Shown here in pieces: positions 39,991-49,601 of a stretch of DNA of 64,000 nucleotides. The notes beneath the pieces are model-generated. The model worked only from the letters and a program-made list of their open reading frames with translations. It made no database searches and had not been told where the DNA came from. Numbering within the stretch: position 1 is the stretch's first letter; each line of letters opens with the position of its first letter. A program made the position numbers and the translations under genes. The stretch spans positions 47,273 through 111,272 of the forward strand of contig JAFSFB010000006.1 of NCBI GenBank assembly GCA_017435385.1, in the 5' to 3' direction. The DNA comes from Clostridia bacterium. Its GTDB lineage: Bacteria > Bacillota > Clostridia > Oscillospirales > Acutalibacteraceae.

Positions 39991-41889
39991 TTATTTGATT
40001 GCGCCTGCGAGAAGGTCGATGAAGAAATCGACGTAGCTCTTGCTGCCGAAAACTTCAACGAAGAGCCAGCTGATACCGCCGAGAACCTTTTCAAAGACAG
40101 GACCCGCCTTGTCTTCTTCTTCCTCGATGTTTTCATAGCCCTGATAGCCGACCTCGTGGAGGATTTCCATAAGAGCTCTGTCAGCAGCGTCAACATCTTC
40201 CTGCTTGGGAGCAACCGTTGCGTGGATAACGGCTTCGCCGTCAGCAATAGCCTTGTCGAGCTTTTCAATCTGCTCTGCGGTGAGGTTTGTGCGGTCAACT
40301 TCGTAAGCATCAGCAAGTCTCCAGCGGCGGACGTACTTGGTGTTTACCTGATAGTTGAACTGAGGATAATTTTCGGGGTCAGAATGAACGTCGTCAATCT
40401 CTTCGAGAAGAAGAGCCTTTGCAAGGTTGAGAACAACGTCGTTGTCGCCGACCTCGTGATACTGATCAAGGAAAATCCACGTGTTATCGGGAAGAACGGC
40501 TGTTGAAACGTCGATCATGTTGTCGGGAGAAACGTAGTTGTATTCGGGATATTCCTTGCTGGGATTCTTCTGCTTGTAGTTTTCGCCGAGGGTTGCATCG
40601 CCTGCAGCGCCTGTTGCGCCGAGAGTTGTTGAAGAAAGGTTGATGATACCGTCGGAGTTATATTTCTTGGCGGAAGCAACGATACCGAAATATGTATACA
40701 TATCTTCGCCGAAGTTGAGGTTTGAACCTGAGATGAAGTTGACTCTTACGCCGTCTTCAACAGCAGCCTTGATGTTGTCCTTGAGGTTGAGTCTTGCCTT
40801 CTGGAAGGCATCTGTTCTTGCTTTGAGAGCAGCGTTATCGGAGAGATATTTCTTTGCGATAGCGTCGTATCTGTATGAGGGGATCATTGCCCAGAACTGC
40901 GGGCAGTTGATCATCATTGTGTCGAGAATGCCGCTCATTGCGCCTGAAAGAAGAGCGTTGATGCCTGATTCGGGAATGATGCGGAGAAGAAGGTTGATGA
41001 GGTAGCCGAGAGTACCTGTATCGTTTGACTCAACGAAGATGTTTGCAAGGAATTCATGATAGAAGAACTCGGGGGAGAGATTCCATTCTCTTGCAAAGAA
41101 ATCGGCAAGAAGGTCTGTGCCGTCAAGGCATGCAACCGCATTGACGATTGCGTTGATGTCTTCGTGACCGAACTGCTCGAGATAAGCGGTGAGAATTGTG
41201 CCGCCGAGAGAAACGGGAAGAAGGTTGACCTTGTCATGACCCGTCTGAGCCTTGACCATATCGATATATGCGTCAAGATCTTCGGCTGATTCCATGGGAT
41301 CGCCTACAAGATTGAAGGTGAAGAAATATACATGATCTTCGCCGATAACGTCAACGAGGGGCTTCATGGGAACCATTCTGTAAACCCAGTCGAGGTCGTA
41401 GCCTGTGTCCTTATTCTTCTCATCAAACTCGGAAATAGGATAGTTCCATCTCAGAGTCTTGAGGTTTTCGATATGGTTGCCGTTTACATCGCATTTCTGA
41501 TGTGAGAATGCTGCGCAAGCAACATCGTACGCAACCTTGTCAATGAAAACGTTGCGCTGAAGAGCAAGTGTGGCAACGAGGCTGAGAACAAGCTTGGGAA
41601 GCTGCTTGAGAACGCCGTCGAGGTTGAGGATGAGCAGTGTGCCGCCGATGTCGTCGCCGTTGCTGTCTTTAACAATCTCATCTGTTTCTTTGTCATAAAG
41701 ATATGTGGGTGAGTGGTTGATGCCGGGGAGAACGATAACGGGGCAGTTGCCGCATTCGCCGTTGCAGGTCGTCTTGACTTCCTGAGCCGAGGCGTCGGGA
41801 ACAACCGCTGAGCCTGAGATTGCAACAATTGAAACAAGCATTGCAACGCAGAGGATAAGGCTGATTACCTTCTTGGATATTTTTTTCAT
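39991..41889 (-). CDS. Large secreted alpha/beta-hydrolase (lipase-like)
   Basis: A 632-residue exported protein. The start at 41889 has AAAGGAG; signal peptide KKISKKVISLILCVAMLVSI to about residue 30. The N-terminal CPVIVLPGINHSPTYLYD is like the oxyanion-hole strand of lipases and LCAT-type acyltransferases. The nucleophile elbow reads LLPVSLGGTILT, so the usual first Gly of GxSxG is replaced by Pro-Val: an atypical elbow. VACLDGTDLLADFFARE follows it. The C-terminal region has a Glu-rich stretch (NIEEEEDKAG) and an amphipathic tail. A lipid or ester substrate is suspected. It is transcribed alone. Confidence 0.7.
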   Translation of the reverse strand: MKKISKKVISLILCVAMLVSIVAISGSAVVPDASAQEVKTTCNGECGNCPVIVLPGINHSPTYLYDKETDEIVKDSNGDDIGGTLLILNLDGVLKQLPKLVLSLVATLALQRNVFIDKVAYDVACAAFSHQKCDVNGNHIENLKTLRWNYPISEFDEKNKDTGYDLDWVYRMVPMKPLVDVIGEDHVYFFTFNLVGDPMESAEDLDAYIDMVKAQTGHDKVNLLPVSLGGTILTAYLEQFGHEDINAIVNAVACLDGTDLLADFFAREWNLSPEFFYHEFLANIFVESNDTGTLGYLINLLLRIIPESGINALLSGAMSGILDTMMINCPQFWAMIPSYRYDAIAKKYLSDNAALKARTDAFQKARLNLKDNIKAAVEDGVRVNFISGSNLNFGEDMYTYFGIVASAKKYNSDGIINLSSTTLGATGAAGDATLGENYKQKNPSKEYPEYNYVSPDNMIDVSTAVLPDNTWIFLDQYHEVGDNDVVLNLAKALLLEEIDDVHSDPENYPQFNYQVNTKYVRRWRLADAYEVDRTNLTAEQIEKLDKAIADGEAVIHATVAPKQEDVDAADRALMEILHEVGYQGYENIEEEEDKAGPVFEKVLGGISWLFVEVFGSKSYVDFFIDLLAGAIK

Positions 41890-42025
41890 TTTCGGACACT
41901 CCTTTTTGTTAAATGCACAATTTATATCCAGATAAATCATATATTATCATAGAAAGTTCATAATTTCAATAAATTTCTTGAAAATAAAAAATTATTTCCG
42001 AAATATTTTCACGGGGCTGTTTTTC

Positions 42026-42055
42026 TTGACGGCGGGATATAAAAAGTGGTATTAT
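42026..42055 (+). promoter_or_regulatory. Sigma-A promoter for the HAD-mfd pair
   Basis: TTGACG at 42026-42031, an 18-nt spacer, TATTAT at 42050-42055, ~39 nt before the HAD gene. Confidence 0.65.
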
Positions 42056-42093
42056 AAAAATTACGGCTTATACGGAAAGGACAGACAGAAGTT

Positions 42094-42702
42094 ATGATTA
42101 AAAATATTATTTTCGATATGGGCGGCGTGCTGATCGACTATAACCCCGAAAAGGTTCTTTACGGCATGTTTGACAGGGAAACCGCAGAAATTCTTCTCAG
42201 GGAGATTTTCAGAAACTCTCTCTGGTCAGAAAAGGACAGGGGCGTTATCTTCCCCGATGAGATCATGAAAATAACAAAGGACAGAATTCCTGCCGAGGTG
42301 TTTGATAAGGTCAGCGGAATGGTCGATAATTTCTATCCCTATATGCCTCCGTTCGAGAAGATGTATGACATTGTAAAGATGCTCAAGGAAAAGGGCTTCG
42401 GGATTTATCTGCTTTCAAACGCATCGCCGGATTTTCATGAGCGCAGAAGCGGAATTCCCGCTCTTTCGCTGTTTGACGGCGTTATAATATCCGCAGACCA
42501 TAAGCTTCTCAAGCCCGAAAAGGAAATTTACGAAAAGCTTTATGAAACATTTTCTCTCAAGCCCGAGGAATGCTTTTTCATTGATGATGTACCTGCGAAT
42601 ATCGAGGGTGCGACGGCAACGGGCATGCAGGGACACTGTTATTATCACGGCGATCCCGATATTCTTATCCGTGATCTGAAAGAAAGAAAAATTATCGACT
42701 GA
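42094..42702 (+). CDS. HAD-superfamily hydrolase
   Basis: A 202-residue phosphatase. Motif I is FDMGGVLIDYN, in which the second Asp of DxD is replaced by Gly-Gly-Val as in many YihX-like HADs (first Asp is the nucleophile). Motif II is LLSNAS, motif III Lys in KPEKEIYEKL, motif IV FFIDDVPANIEGA. The cap is the small helical C1 type. This matches YihX/alpha-glucose-1-phosphatase-like proteins; the substrate is not determinable. It ends 29 nt before mfd. Confidence 0.88.
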   Translation: MIKNIIFDMGGVLIDYNPEKVLYGMFDRETAEILLREIFRNSLWSEKDRGVIFPDEIMKITKDRIPAEVFDKVSGMVDNFYPYMPPFEKMYDIVKMLKEKGFGIYLLSNASPDFHERRSGIPALSLFDGVIISADHKLLKPEKEIYEKLYETFSLKPEECFFIDDVPANIEGATATGMQGHCYYHGDPDILIRDLKERKIID

Positions 42703-42731
42703 TCATATAAACCCAAAGGAAAACCGCATTT

Positions 42732-45700
42732 ATGAACTGTTATACCGAAATCGCAAAATCAATACCCGAATTCATGACTGTTGCAACGGATATCAAAAAG
42801 AACCGTCTGCCTGCGGGCGTGACGGGGCTTTCGCATATCCACAAGGCACATGTCATCGCTTCGCTCTGCATGGGACTTCTGCGCAGGGCTGCCGTTGTTA
42901 TGCCCGACGAGGCTCAGGCAACGAGAATGAAGCAGGATCTTGAGGGCTTCGGAATAAAAGCTTTGCTTTATCCCGCAAGAGATTTTTCTTTCCGCACGAC
43001 GGAAACGGTTTCCCGTGAATATGAGCATGCGAGGCTCAGCGTTCTCGATAAGCTTCTTGCCGAGGACTACGATGCCGTTGTTTTTTCTGCGGAGGCGGCG
43101 ATGCAGCTTACCGTTCCGCCCGAAAAGCTTTTCCGCAACTGCTTTGAAATAAAATTCGGCGAGGAATATGACATCGGCGAGCTTACCGAAAAGCTTGTCA
43201 GAAGCGGTTATATCCGCAGCGAGCAGGTTGACGGTGCGGGTCAGTTTGCGCTCAGAGGCGGCATTCTCGATTTCTATCCGCCCGATTCAAAGCAGCCGTG
43301 CAGAGTTGAATTCTGGGGCGACAGCGTTGACGGAATTGCATTTTTTGACCTTGAAACGCAGAGAAGGGGCGATACCCTTGACAGCGTGAGAATAACTCCC
43401 GCAAGAGAGATACTCGTTTCCGACAGCGAGCTTGTTTCCCTCATAGAAGATAATCTGAAAAAACACAGAATCAAGGGCGATGCCCTGAAGAACATAAATG
43501 AAGATCTCGAAAAGCTCGGAAACGGTATCCGTCTTTCGTCCTTCGATAAATATATGCCGCTCATCTATCCCGATGCGGCAAGCATTTTCGACTATTGCAA
43601 GGATGCCGTGCTTTTTGTCTGCGAGAGCTTTTCGGTCAAGGAAAAGTTTTCGGCGGCGTGCCAGCTCATGAACGAAACCGTAAAAGGTCTTTTTCAGGAC
43701 GGCACTCTCTGCAAGGGGCTTGACCGCTTCGGGCTTCAGCCGCACGAGCTGATTTCGGTTTATCTGGATGACGGTGCGGTGTATCTTGACAATCTGCCGA
43801 GGGGCGGTTTTGATACTCCCGTCAAGGATCTCGTTACCTTTACGGCGAAGCAGATCGCTCCGTGGAACGGAACGCTCGCAACGATCGTTGATGATCTCAG
43901 TGCGCTGAGAACAAGGCTCGGTCATTCGTGTGCCGTTGTTGCCGGTACGGAAAAAGCGGCGCAGACCCTCGTTGACGATCTTGAAAGCGAAGGCATTCCC
44001 GCAATCTGGTGCCCCGTTCCGCCTGCGGAATTTCCGAAAAAAACGGTGTGCGTGCTTCCGGGCTCGTTCTCGGCAGGCTTTGAATATCCCGGTGCAAAAT
44101 TCAGCCTTATCACTTACAGAGGAAAACCCGTTCCGACAAAGAAAAGAACATCGGCACGCAAGCCTGCAAGAAATGCATTCAACAACCTCAGCGAGCTTCA
44201 CAGAGGGGAATATGTTGTTCATTCTTCTCACGGCATCGGTATTTTTGAGGGAATACAGAGTCTTGAGGCTTCGGGCGTCAAAAAAGATTATATCAAGATC
44301 AGATATGACAAGGGCGACAATCTATATGTCCCCGTAACCCAGCTCGATCAGGTTTCCAAGTATATCGGTCCCAAGAACGACGACAAGCCGCTCAAGCTCA
44401 GCAAGCTCGGCGGCAGAGATTGGCAGAAAACGAGGTCGAGAGTCAAGGGTGCCGTCAAGGATATGGCGAAGGAGCTTATTGAGCTTTATTCCAAGCGAGT
44501 GAAGCTGCAGGGGCATGCGTTCACCGAGGATATCGATATGCAGAGCGATTTTGAACGCAGGTTTGAATATATCGAAACCGATGACCAGCTCCGATGCATC
44601 CATGAAATAAAGAGGGATATGGAAAAACCGTATCCCATGGACAGACTTCTCTGCGGCGATGTCGGCTTCGGAAAAACCGAGGTTGCGCTCAGAGCGGTAT
44701 TTAAATGCATAGCTGACGGAAAACAGTGTGCGATCCTTGTTCCGACAACGATTCTTGCGCTTCAGCATTATCAGACGATCCTCAAACGCTTTGAGGGATT
44801 TCCGATCGAAGCGGGAATGCTCTCGAGATTCTGCACGAAAAAAGAGATCGACAAAACCGTTGCGGGGCTGCGCAGAGGCTCGGTCGATGTTGTTGTCGGA
44901 ACCCACCGCCTGATTTCAAAGGATGTTCAGTTCCGTGATCTCGGGCTGATAATCATTGACGAGGAACAGCGCTTCGGCGTTGCTCAGAAAGAAAAGCTGA
45001 AGGCTCTCTATCCGACGGTCGATGTGCTTACTCTTACTGCAACACCCATTCCGAGAACGCTCAACATGGCGATGACGGGAATCAGGGATATGTCGGTTAT
45101 CGAGGAAGCACCCATGGACAGACTGCCCGTTCAGACCTATGTCATCGAGCATAATATGCCCGTTCTCGTTCAGGCGATGGAGCAGGAGCTTCGCAGAGGC
45201 GGTCAGGTTTATTATCTCTATAACAGAGTTGAAACAATAGAACGCAAGGCGGCGGAGATCAAAGCTCTCCTGCCCGATGCAGCCGTCGGAATTGCTCACG
45301 GTAAAATGAGTGAGGATGAGCTCAGCGAGGTCTGGAGAAAGCTTCTTGAAGGCGAAATCGATGTTCTAGTCTGCACGACGATCATCGAAACGGGCGTCGA
45401 TGTGCCGAACGCAAACACGCTTATTATTGAAAACGCCGACCGCATGGGCCTTGCTCAGCTTCATCAGATAAGAGGCAGAGTCGGAAGATCCTCACGCAGA
45501 GCGAGCGCATATTTCACGTTCACGAGAGGCAAGGAGCTCAGCGAGATCGCAACCCGCAGACTCGATGCGATAAGAGAGTTTACCGAGTTCGGCTCGGGAT
45601 TTCATATTGCCATGCGTGATCTTGAGCTCAGAGGAGCAGGCAATGTTCTCGGCGCTCATCAGCACGGTCATATGGAAACTGTCGGCTACGATATGTATAT

Positions 45701-46199
45701 CAAGCTGCTTGAGCAGGCAATATGCGAGGAGAAAGGGGAAGCTCCCTCAACTCCCGAAAAGGACTGCCTTATCGACCTTCCGATCGAAGCACATATTCCC
45801 GACGATTATATCGAGAGCGTTCCGCAGAGGCTGCAGATCTACAGAAGAATTGCCGACATCAAGAGCAACGACGATGCCGCAGATGTTATCGACGAGCTTT
45901 GCGACCGCTTCGGCGATCCGCCCGAAAGCGTTGAGGGGCTTATAAAAATCGCCCTGCTCAGAGGCAAGGCGGCTCGTCACGATATCTATGAAATTTCGAC
46001 GCAGAGCGACAGAATCATATTCCGCATCGGCAGCCTTGATATGCAGAAGATCTCTCTTGCCGCCGCTCATTTCAAAAACAGGCTTGTTGTCAGCGCAGGC
46101 GGAGGAAAGCCGCATATTGCGGTCAGAATGCTCAACGGCGAAAACCGCCTGAGGCTTATCGAGAGCGTTCTTGATTATATGGATGAAAAAACCGAATAG
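42732..46199 (+). CDS. mfd: Transcription-repair coupling factor Mfd
   Basis: A 1155-residue ATPase that removes RNA polymerase stalled at DNA damage and recruits UvrA. Order of domains: UvrB-like N-terminal part (ARDFSFRTTETVSREYEHAR, ALRGGILDFYPPD), the RNA-polymerase-interacting domain (~480-550; GEYVVHSSHGIGIFEG), the RecG-like translocase with Walker A LLCGDVGFGKTEVALRA, DEEQRFG box and RGRVGRSSRRA, then a C-terminal TRCF domain (LPIEAHIPDDYIES). Length is typical. A terminator separates it from lexA, so both DNA-damage genes face each other. Confidence 0.97.
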   Translation: MNCYTEIAKSIPEFMTVATDIKKNRLPAGVTGLSHIHKAHVIASLCMGLLRRAAVVMPDEAQATRMKQDLEGFGIKALLYPARDFSFRTTETVSREYEHARLSVLDKLLAEDYDAVVFSAEAAMQLTVPPEKLFRNCFEIKFGEEYDIGELTEKLVRSGYIRSEQVDGAGQFALRGGILDFYPPDSKQPCRVEFWGDSVDGIAFFDLETQRRGDTLDSVRITPAREILVSDSELVSLIEDNLKKHRIKGDALKNINEDLEKLGNGIRLSSFDKYMPLIYPDAASIFDYCKDAVLFVCESFSVKEKFSAACQLMNETVKGLFQDGTLCKGLDRFGLQPHELISVYLDDGAVYLDNLPRGGFDTPVKDLVTFTAKQIAPWNGTLATIVDDLSALRTRLGHSCAVVAGTEKAAQTLVDDLESEGIPAIWCPVPPAEFPKKTVCVLPGSFSAGFEYPGAKFSLITYRGKPVPTKKRTSARKPARNAFNNLSELHRGEYVVHSSHGIGIFEGIQSLEASGVKKDYIKIRYDKGDNLYVPVTQLDQVSKYIGPKNDDKPLKLSKLGGRDWQKTRSRVKGAVKDMAKELIELYSKRVKLQGHAFTEDIDMQSDFERRFEYIETDDQLRCIHEIKRDMEKPYPMDRLLCGDVGFGKTEVALRAVFKCIADGKQCAILVPTTILALQHYQTILKRFEGFPIEAGMLSRFCTKKEIDKTVAGLRRGSVDVVVGTHRLISKDVQFRDLGLIIIDEEQRFGVAQKEKLKALYPTVDVLTLTATPIPRTLNMAMTGIRDMSVIEEAPMDRLPVQTYVIEHNMPVLVQAMEQELRRGGQVYYLYNRVETIERKAAEIKALLPDAAVGIAHGKMSEDELSEVWRKLLEGEIDVLVCTTIIETGVDVPNANTLIIENADRMGLAQLHQIRGRVGRSSRRASAYFTFTRGKELSEIATRRLDAIREFTEFGSGFHIAMRDLELRGAGNVLGAHQHGHMETVGYDMYIKLLEQAICEEKGEAPSTPEKDCLIDLPIEAHIPDDYIESVPQRLQIYRRIADIKSNDDAADVIDELCDRFGDPPESVEGLIKIALLRGKAARHDIYEISTQSDRIIFRIGSLDMQKISLAAAHFKNRLVVSAGGGKPHIAVRMLNGENRLRLIESVLDYMDEKTE

Positions 46200-46200
46200 A

Positions 46201-46235
46201 AAAAGCAGGTGCTTCGGCACCTGCTTTTGGTTTTT
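46201..46235. terminator. Bidirectional terminator between mfd and lexA
   Basis: Perfect stem AAAAGCAGGTGC / GCACCTGCTTTT with a TTCG tetraloop, then GGTTTTTAAT on the plus strand. Confidence 0.88.
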
Positions 46236-46824
46236 AATAGTATCTGTAGCTTGCGATGACCTTGCCGAGAATAACGACCTCGTTGACGATTATCGGCTCA
46301 TAGGCATCGTTTTCGGGCTGAAGTCTGAAATGACCGTTTTCCTTATAGAAGGTCTTGACCGTTGCTTCGTCTTCGATGAGAGCAACAACGATCTCTCCGT
46401 TTCGGGCGGTGGGAGTTCTTTCGACGATAACGATGTCGCCGTCAAGAATGCCTGCCCAGAGCATACTTTCGCCCTTGACCTTCAGGGCAAAAAGCTCCTT
46501 GTCCTGAGCTCCCTGCATCGAGAAGGGGAGATAGCCTTCGATTTCCTCAACGGCAAGAATGGGCATGCCTGCCGTGACGGTTCCGAGGACGGGAACATGA
46601 GTCACATTCTCAGCCTGACCGACAATTTTGATGCATCTTTTGAGCATCGGAGGACGCTGAATATAGCCTGCCGCTTCAAGAGCATCAAGGTTCGCCTGAA
46701 CGGACGAGGTTGAACGAAGCCCGACAGCCGCTCCGATTTCACGCACGCTGGGAGTCATGTTGTCCTTTGCCTTTTCGAGAAGAAACTCATAAATCCTCTG
46801 CTGAATGGGGGTTATAGGTTTCAT
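46234..46824 (-). CDS. lexA: LexA SOS repressor
   Basis: A 196-residue repressor. The N-terminal winged helix (TPIQQRIYEFLLEKAKDN, PSVREIGAAVGLRSTSSVQA) is followed by the self-cleavage site Ala-Gly in GTVTAGMPIL, the catalytic Ser in KGESMLWAGI and Lys in EATVKTFYKE. RecA-activated autocleavage would derepress SOS genes. The HTH helix lacks nothing visible. Two LexA-like boxes lie in its own promoter, so it is autoregulated. Confidence 0.95.
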   Translation of the reverse strand: MKPITPIQQRIYEFLLEKAKDNMTPSVREIGAAVGLRSTSSVQANLDALEAAGYIQRPPMLKRCIKIVGQAENVTHVPVLGTVTAGMPILAVEEIEGYLPFSMQGAQDKELFALKVKGESMLWAGILDGDIVIVERTPTARNGEIVVALIEDEATVKTFYKENGHFRLQPENDAYEPIIVNEVVILGKVIASYRYY

Positions 46825-46900
46825 AATTTTTTCCTCATTTCTTTATCGAACTTAATTCTGAATTCGCATTTTAAACCTGCTTTTATATCTTTTCACCGCT

Positions 46901-46940
46901 ATTATAGCACAAATGTTCGCAAAATGCAAACATTTGTTTG
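46901..46940 (-). promoter_or_regulatory. lexA promoter with two LexA (SOS) boxes
   Basis: On the minus strand a perfect TATAAT (46901-46906) is preceded by a weak -35 (TTTGCA, 18 nt away). Two boxes fit the Bacillus-type CGAAC-n4-GTTYG consensus at 12 of 14 positions by my count: AGCACAAATGTTCG at 46906-46919 and CAAACATTTGTTTG at 46927-46940, with centres 21 bp apart. One lies in the spacer and one over the -35 region, as expected for repression. The same boxes could act on the divergent hydrolase gene at 47049. Confidence 0.75.
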
Positions 46941-47048
46941 ATATTTTTTGAAAAAATTTTTTCGGGGGCTATTTTAATTTCTGCCACGACATGATATAAT
47001 TATATTATCTGTAATATATAAACGCAAATAAAAGAAGGAGGCTTGTTT

Positions 47049-48650
47049 ATGGCTGTCAGAAAAAGCAAAGTCATTCCGAGGGCGAAATTCCCCGAGCAGG
47101 TGGGAATCAGCTCACATGAAATAAAAGCTCTTATCGATGACTTCGACCGCAGCGGCATCGAGGTCCATTCGATGATGCTTATCCGCAAGGGTAAGGTTGC
47201 CTATGAGGCATACAGACACCCGTTCAATCCGCAGACACCGCATACGATGTATTCGGTCAGCAAGAGCTTCACTTCGATAGCGATAGGCTTTGCGATCGAT
47301 GAAGGTCTGCTGACTCTCGATACAAAGGTTATTGATATTTTCCCTGAATACAGACCTAAGAAATACGATGAAACGCTCGAAAAAATGACCGTTTTCCATC
47401 TGCTTACGATGACCGCAGGCAAGGACGTCAGCCTTCTCAGCGACAAAACTAAGGACAGATGGATCAAGGATTTCTTCGACGCAAAATGGGCATTCAAGCC
47501 CGGCAACGGCTGGCGCTACATAAGCGAAAACACATATATGTGCTGTGCCATAATCAAAAAGCTGACGGGTATGGGTATCATTGATTATCTGACTCCCAGA
47601 CTCTTCAAGCCTTTAGGCATAAACCGCAGACCCTTCTGGGAGCTTGACCCTCAGGGACTCGAAGCGGGCGGCTGGGGTCTTTTCATAACGACCGACGAGC
47701 TTGCGAGATTCATGCTCTGCCTTCATCAGAAGGGCAAATATGCAGGCGTTCAGGTTATCCCCGAATGGTATGTCGAGGAGGCAACAAAGAAGCAGGTGCG
47801 CAACGATAACAACGAGGACAGGGATTCTGTCTGCGGTTACGGCTTCTTCTTCTGGAGAAACGCGTTCAAAAACAGCTACAGAGCGGACGGTATGTTCTCT
47901 CAGTTCGGCATCGTTCTTGAGGATTATGATGCCGTGCTTGTTTTCAACTGCAGCGAGATTTTTGAGCAGAAAACGAGAGATGCGATATTCCGCCATGTTC
48001 CGCATATGTTCATCAAGCCCAAACGCTTCAAGCCCTCTGACGGTTATGAATATGATGAGCTTCAGCTTTCTCCCATCAAGGGGCTTCCCGCATCACGAAG
48101 AAGCGTTGTTGAAGAATTCATAAAAGGCAAAACGATAAAGCTGACAAAGAATCCGATTCTGAATGCCGTGGGCTGGCCGCTTTCGATGCTTCCCCTTGCG
48201 GTGGTCTATATGTCGGCAAACAGAGCGGGCAATATCGATAATATCGTTCTTGATTTCAACGAAACCGAATGCATAATGTCGTGGGATGAGGGCAAGGAGC
48301 ATAACACCATCGTCTGCGGCATGGACGGAGAATACAGAGAAAGCAAGATCCATCTTGCAAGCATCGATTTCACCGCTGTCAGCACGGCGGCATGGGTATC
48401 CGAGGATTCCCTCGAAATCAGAATGCGGCCTCTCGAATCCGTTGCCGAGAGAAGAATAACCCTCACCTTCAAGGGCGACGGAGTGACTCTCGTTCCCCGA
48501 AGCAGTCCTCCTCTTTCAACGATTGCAAGCGGAATCAAAGGCACCGTCGAGGAATTCATTTCCGTCGAGGCTCTGGCTCAGCTCGGAGGCAAGGCTGTCA
48601 TGAAGCTCGACAGAATTCTCGAAGCACCGATTTCGGGAAAACTCGTTTAA
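47049..48650 (+). CDS. Serine hydrolase of the class C beta-lactamase/PBP fold
   Basis: A 533-residue protein without signal peptide. The ATG at 47049 has GGAGG seven nt upstream. Catalytic motif SxxK: YSVSKSFTSIAIG (~75-85). The second motif is Tyr in WRYISENTYMCC (~160) and a third region reads YGFFFWRN (~275). A C-terminal ~200-residue extension is of unclear fold. Such enzymes are esterases, D-aminopeptidases or amidases; true beta-lactamase activity is unlikely for a cytoplasmic protein. It lies just downstream of the LexA boxes, so SOS control is possible. Confidence 0.85.
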   Translation: MAVRKSKVIPRAKFPEQVGISSHEIKALIDDFDRSGIEVHSMMLIRKGKVAYEAYRHPFNPQTPHTMYSVSKSFTSIAIGFAIDEGLLTLDTKVIDIFPEYRPKKYDETLEKMTVFHLLTMTAGKDVSLLSDKTKDRWIKDFFDAKWAFKPGNGWRYISENTYMCCAIIKKLTGMGIIDYLTPRLFKPLGINRRPFWELDPQGLEAGGWGLFITTDELARFMLCLHQKGKYAGVQVIPEWYVEEATKKQVRNDNNEDRDSVCGYGFFFWRNAFKNSYRADGMFSQFGIVLEDYDAVLVFNCSEIFEQKTRDAIFRHVPHMFIKPKRFKPSDGYEYDELQLSPIKGLPASRRSVVEEFIKGKTIKLTKNPILNAVGWPLSMLPLAVVYMSANRAGNIDNIVLDFNETECIMSWDEGKEHNTIVCGMDGEYRESKIHLASIDFTAVSTAAWVSEDSLEIRMRPLESVAERRITLTFKGDGVTLVPRSSPPLSTIASGIKGTVEEFISVEALAQLGGKAVMKLDRILEAPISGKLV

Positions 48651-48678
48651 ATATTTTTGTTGTTCAATTGGAGTGCGT

Positions 48679-49563
48679 ATGACAGAGAATGTTACAAAAA
48701 AAGATAAAAAAGCTACGGGCTGCGGCAAAAAGAAACTGATTGCTGCGGCTGCGGCAGTGCTTTCTCTGATTGCGCTCATAACGGCGTTCCTGCTCTTGAA
48801 AAATCCGCTGTTCTGCTATGTTTCGGAAAAACTCGCTTCCGACGGAAGATACTATGCTGCAGAGAAATATGCCGGCATGTGCAGCGGAGAAAAAGCGGAT
48901 GTTATAGAGGAATACGTAAATCTCAGACAGGATATCAACGCCAACTATGCTCTCATGGTTGCAGGCTTTGACAGAGAGAAGGTCGAGGATTGGCGAATCA
49001 GGGCAGAAAGCATCAGAAACAACAGTCAGTATCTAAGCGACGGCATTTCTCTCGAGGCGATTGCTCTCTCGGAAAGACTCGATGAGATCTGTAATCTTCT
49101 GAATGAATATGACGCGCTCAGACCTGAAGCCATGGAGCTGTTCGATGTTTTCAATGAAATAAACCGTCTTTATGCAAAGGACGAATCGGGTGAGAATCCC
49201 GTTTTCACGATCAGCGCCGAAATTGCCGCCGTTGACCGCTGGGAAACGACAGCAAGAAAGCTCGATGCCTTTTCGGCAAAAATCAGCGATGCCGGCAAGA
49301 TGTATCTTTTCACTTATTTTGTCAAAGAGGCTCAGGGCGAAGCGGTCGACCTTCGCTCGGCGATGTACGGCTTCCTTGCTCAGGGATATGATGCGTATGC
49401 CCAGATTAGGGTCACGGGAGAAACCGTGCGCACCTTCCCTTCGATTCAGAACGGAAGCGGTGAAACGGTGAATCTTCAGAACAAGGAAAAATATGAAACC
49501 TTCATGTACCGTGACATGTGCGGAGCTCTTGCCGAAATGCTGGGAGAGTTTTATGATTCATGA
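48679..49563 (+). CDS. Membrane-anchored protein of unknown function
   Basis: A 294-residue protein. The ATG at 48679 has GGAG spaced upstream; a GTG at 48673 is in frame. A cytoplasmic basic N-terminus (VTKKDKKATGCGKKKLIA) leads into one membrane helix (~25-45). The remainder is helical and charged (RLDEICNLLNEYDALRPEAM), without cysteines in conserved spacing or known motifs. It ends before the manganese riboswitch. It starts 28 nt after the beta-lactamase-fold gene and is probably on the same transcript. Confidence 0.68.
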   Translation: MTENVTKKDKKATGCGKKKLIAAAAAVLSLIALITAFLLLKNPLFCYVSEKLASDGRYYAAEKYAGMCSGEKADVIEEYVNLRQDINANYALMVAGFDREKVEDWRIRAESIRNNSQYLSDGISLEAIALSERLDEICNLLNEYDALRPEAMELFDVFNEINRLYAKDESGENPVFTISAEIAAVDRWETTARKLDAFSAKISDAGKMYLFTYFVKEAQGEAVDLRSAMYGFLAQGYDAYAQIRVTGETVRTFPSIQNGSGETVNLQNKEKYETFMYRDMCGALAEMLGEFYDS

Positions 49564-49601
49564 TATGATTTTATGTCAACAATAATTGAGAAAAAACATG
49601 A

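Noticed and set aside
43287..44231. 314-codon minus-strand ORF opposite mfd
   Set aside because: Lies wholly within mfd, shows no protein motif and no start signal.
47049..48650. Antibiotic-resistance beta-lactamase
   Set aside because: There is an SxxK motif but no signal peptide and no clear KTG box; general serine hydrolase is safer.
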